From Methylobacterium aerolatum (GTDB lineage: Bacteria; Pseudomonadota; Alphaproteobacteria; Rhizobiales; Beijerinckiaceae): DNA of 64,000 bases. The first letter of the stretch is position 1. Every line of letters begins with the position of its first letter. The DNA lies in assembly GCF_022179085.1 (NCBI RefSeq), contig NZ_BPQE01000017.1:62001-126000 (forward strand), given 5' to 3'. The notes under the pieces were generated by a model. The model had not been told where the DNA came from. It searched no databases and saw only the letters and a list, made by a program, of their open reading frames with translations. The translations under genes and the position numbers were made by a program. Below are positions 63,305 to 64,000 of this stretch, one piece after another.

Positions 63305-63925
63305 TTAACCCCGCGCCTCGGAGAGTCGCGCGGCGTAGCGCGCGATCAGGTCCACCTCGAGATTCACCCGGTCCCCCGCCCGGCGGTCGCCCCACGTGGT
63401 GACCTGTAGCGTGTGCGGGATGAGCAGCACCGAGAACAGGTCGTCCGCGACGGTGTTGACGGTGAGCGAGGTGCCATCGAGGCAGACCGAACCCTTCTCG
63501 GCGATGAACCGGGCCAGCGCGGCGGGAGCCCGCAGGGTGAAGCGTTCGCTCGGACCCCAGGCCCCATCCGTGACGGTCTCGTGGGTGACGATCTCGGCCA
63601 CCCCGTCCACATGGCCGGTGACGAGATGGCCGCCGAGTTCGTCGCCGATCTTCAGGGAGCGTTCGAGGTTGATGCGGCGGCCGGGGGCCCACTCCCCGAC
63701 AGTGGTCCGCGCCAGGGTTTCGGCCGCCGCATCGACGTGGAAGACGCAGCCGCCCTCGGTCGGCGCGATGGCGACGGCCGTGAGGCACGGGCCGGAACAG
63801 GCGATGGAGGCACCGAGCGCGATGCCGGCGGGATCGTAGGCGCAGCGGATCGCGATGCGCCGGAGGTCTCCCTCCCCCTCCACCGAGAGAACCGTGCCGA
63901 CGTCGCTGACGAGACCCGTGAACAT
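63305..63925 (-). CDS. ribE: Riboflavin synthase alpha subunit
   Basis: Dismutates two 6,7-dimethyl-8-ribityllumazine into riboflavin. 206 residues built from two similar lumazine-binding barrels. The N-terminal MFTGLVSDVGTV with SIACSGPCLTAV in domain 1 is matched by the second copy: VTGHVDGVAEI and KGSVCLDGTSLTVNTV. GGHLVTGHVDG is the usual bridge. Starts three bases after the ribD stop, so the two are in one operon. Confidence 0.95.
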   Translation of the reverse strand: MFTGLVSDVGTVLSVEGEGDLRRIAIRCAYDPAGIALGASIACSGPCLTAVAIAPTEGGCVFHVDAAAETLARTTVGEWAPGRRINLERSLKIGDELGGHLVTGHVDGVAEIVTHETVTDGAWGPSERFTLRAPAALARFIAEKGSVCLDGTSLTVNTVADDLFSVLLIPHTLQVTTWGDRRAGDRVNLEVDLIARYAARLSEARG

Positions 63926-63928
63926 GCC

Positions 63929-64000
63929 TCAAAGGCTCCGTTCGTAAGTGATGGCCCGGTCGCGGCCGAGGACCCGGTCCTCGGCGACGGCGAACCCGCC
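63929..64000 (-). CDS. ribD: Riboflavin biosynthesis deaminase/reductase, C-terminal end only
   Basis: The visible 23 codons end the frame as ...AEDRVLGRDRAITYERSL followed by TGA at 63929-63931. This agrees with the extreme C-terminus of a RibD reductase domain. Identification rests mainly on its position immediately upstream of ribE, three bases apart, which is the common ribD-ribE order. The rest of the gene lies beyond base 64000. Confidence 0.65.
   Translation of the reverse strand, partial: GGFAVAEDRVLGRDRAITYERSL

Overview
This 64 kb window is high-GC chromosomal DNA that looks like a Methylobacteriaceae alphaproteobacterium (Methylobacterium/Methylorubrum type). I infer this from the gene content: class I PHA synthase, MucR regulator, GcrA-like zinc motif, DUF6894 protein, the plsX-fabH-ihfA-merR order, the prkA-yeaH-spoVR stress operon, and recurring inverted repeats of the 'attgcgagcg...agcaatcc' type. 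No rRNA, phage, CRISPR array or intact insertion sequence was seen. Genes are dense and mostly housekeeping. The accessory material is a glycosyltransferase islet at 26.1-28.3 kb, a small toxin-antitoxin pair, and palindrome-bearing elements.

Layout. 0-8 kb: partial bioB, a fumarylacetoacetate-hydrolase-family enzyme, phaC, three small exported or lipid-anchored proteins, an AlaC-type aminotransferase, a DUF3140 protein and mtnA. 8-11 kb: ftsK, followed by a 500-base array of repeats. 11-15 kb: a molybdenum hydroxylase (fused FeS/Mo subunit plus FAD subunit) and a MAPEG membrane protein. 15-20 kb: small envelope and hypothetical proteins, tRNA-Leu(GAG), a stand-alone FliN-like protein, lipB and an AbrB/PIN pair. 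20-26 kb: a double-barrel outer-membrane protein next to a four-gene ferrous-iron importer (ftrA-ftrB-ftrD-ftrC). 26-28.3 kb: A+T-richer glycosyltransferase genes, one with an apparent one-base frameshift in an A run. 28-38.5 kb: sseA, nitroreductase, SHOCT protein, kdsD, a GlcD-type oxidase, a zinc-less MucR, a lone YejE permease, a DUF4112 protein and an aminotransferase. Around 38.5-38.7 kb there is an unannotated promoter-structured-RNA-terminator unit.

39-49.3 kb: a tripartite RND efflux operon (adaptor, two permeases, NodT-type outer membrane lipoprotein). A DUF559 nuclease gene lies between the two permease genes. It is enclosed by 30-base perfect inverted repeats and joined to both neighbours by GTGA stop/start overlaps. 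This is the most unusual feature of the window. Related G/C-rich palindromes without a nuclease gene occur inside the efflux lipoprotein gene and between yeaH and spoVR.

49-57 kb: zwf, a BamE-like lipoprotein, then a cytochrome bc1 chaperone gene, yceD, plsX, fabH, ihfA and a merR gene (lipid synthesis/nucleoid cluster without rpmF). 57.5-62.6 kb: the prkA-yeaH-spoVR starvation-response module. 62.6-64 kb: a hotdog thioesterase, then ribE and the end of ribD on the minus strand.

Long open frames antisense to these genes are GC-bias shadows and were left out. Start codons were chosen from ribosome-binding sites, signal peptides and overlaps where these could be read. Family assignments rest on motifs recognised by eye, without a database search.
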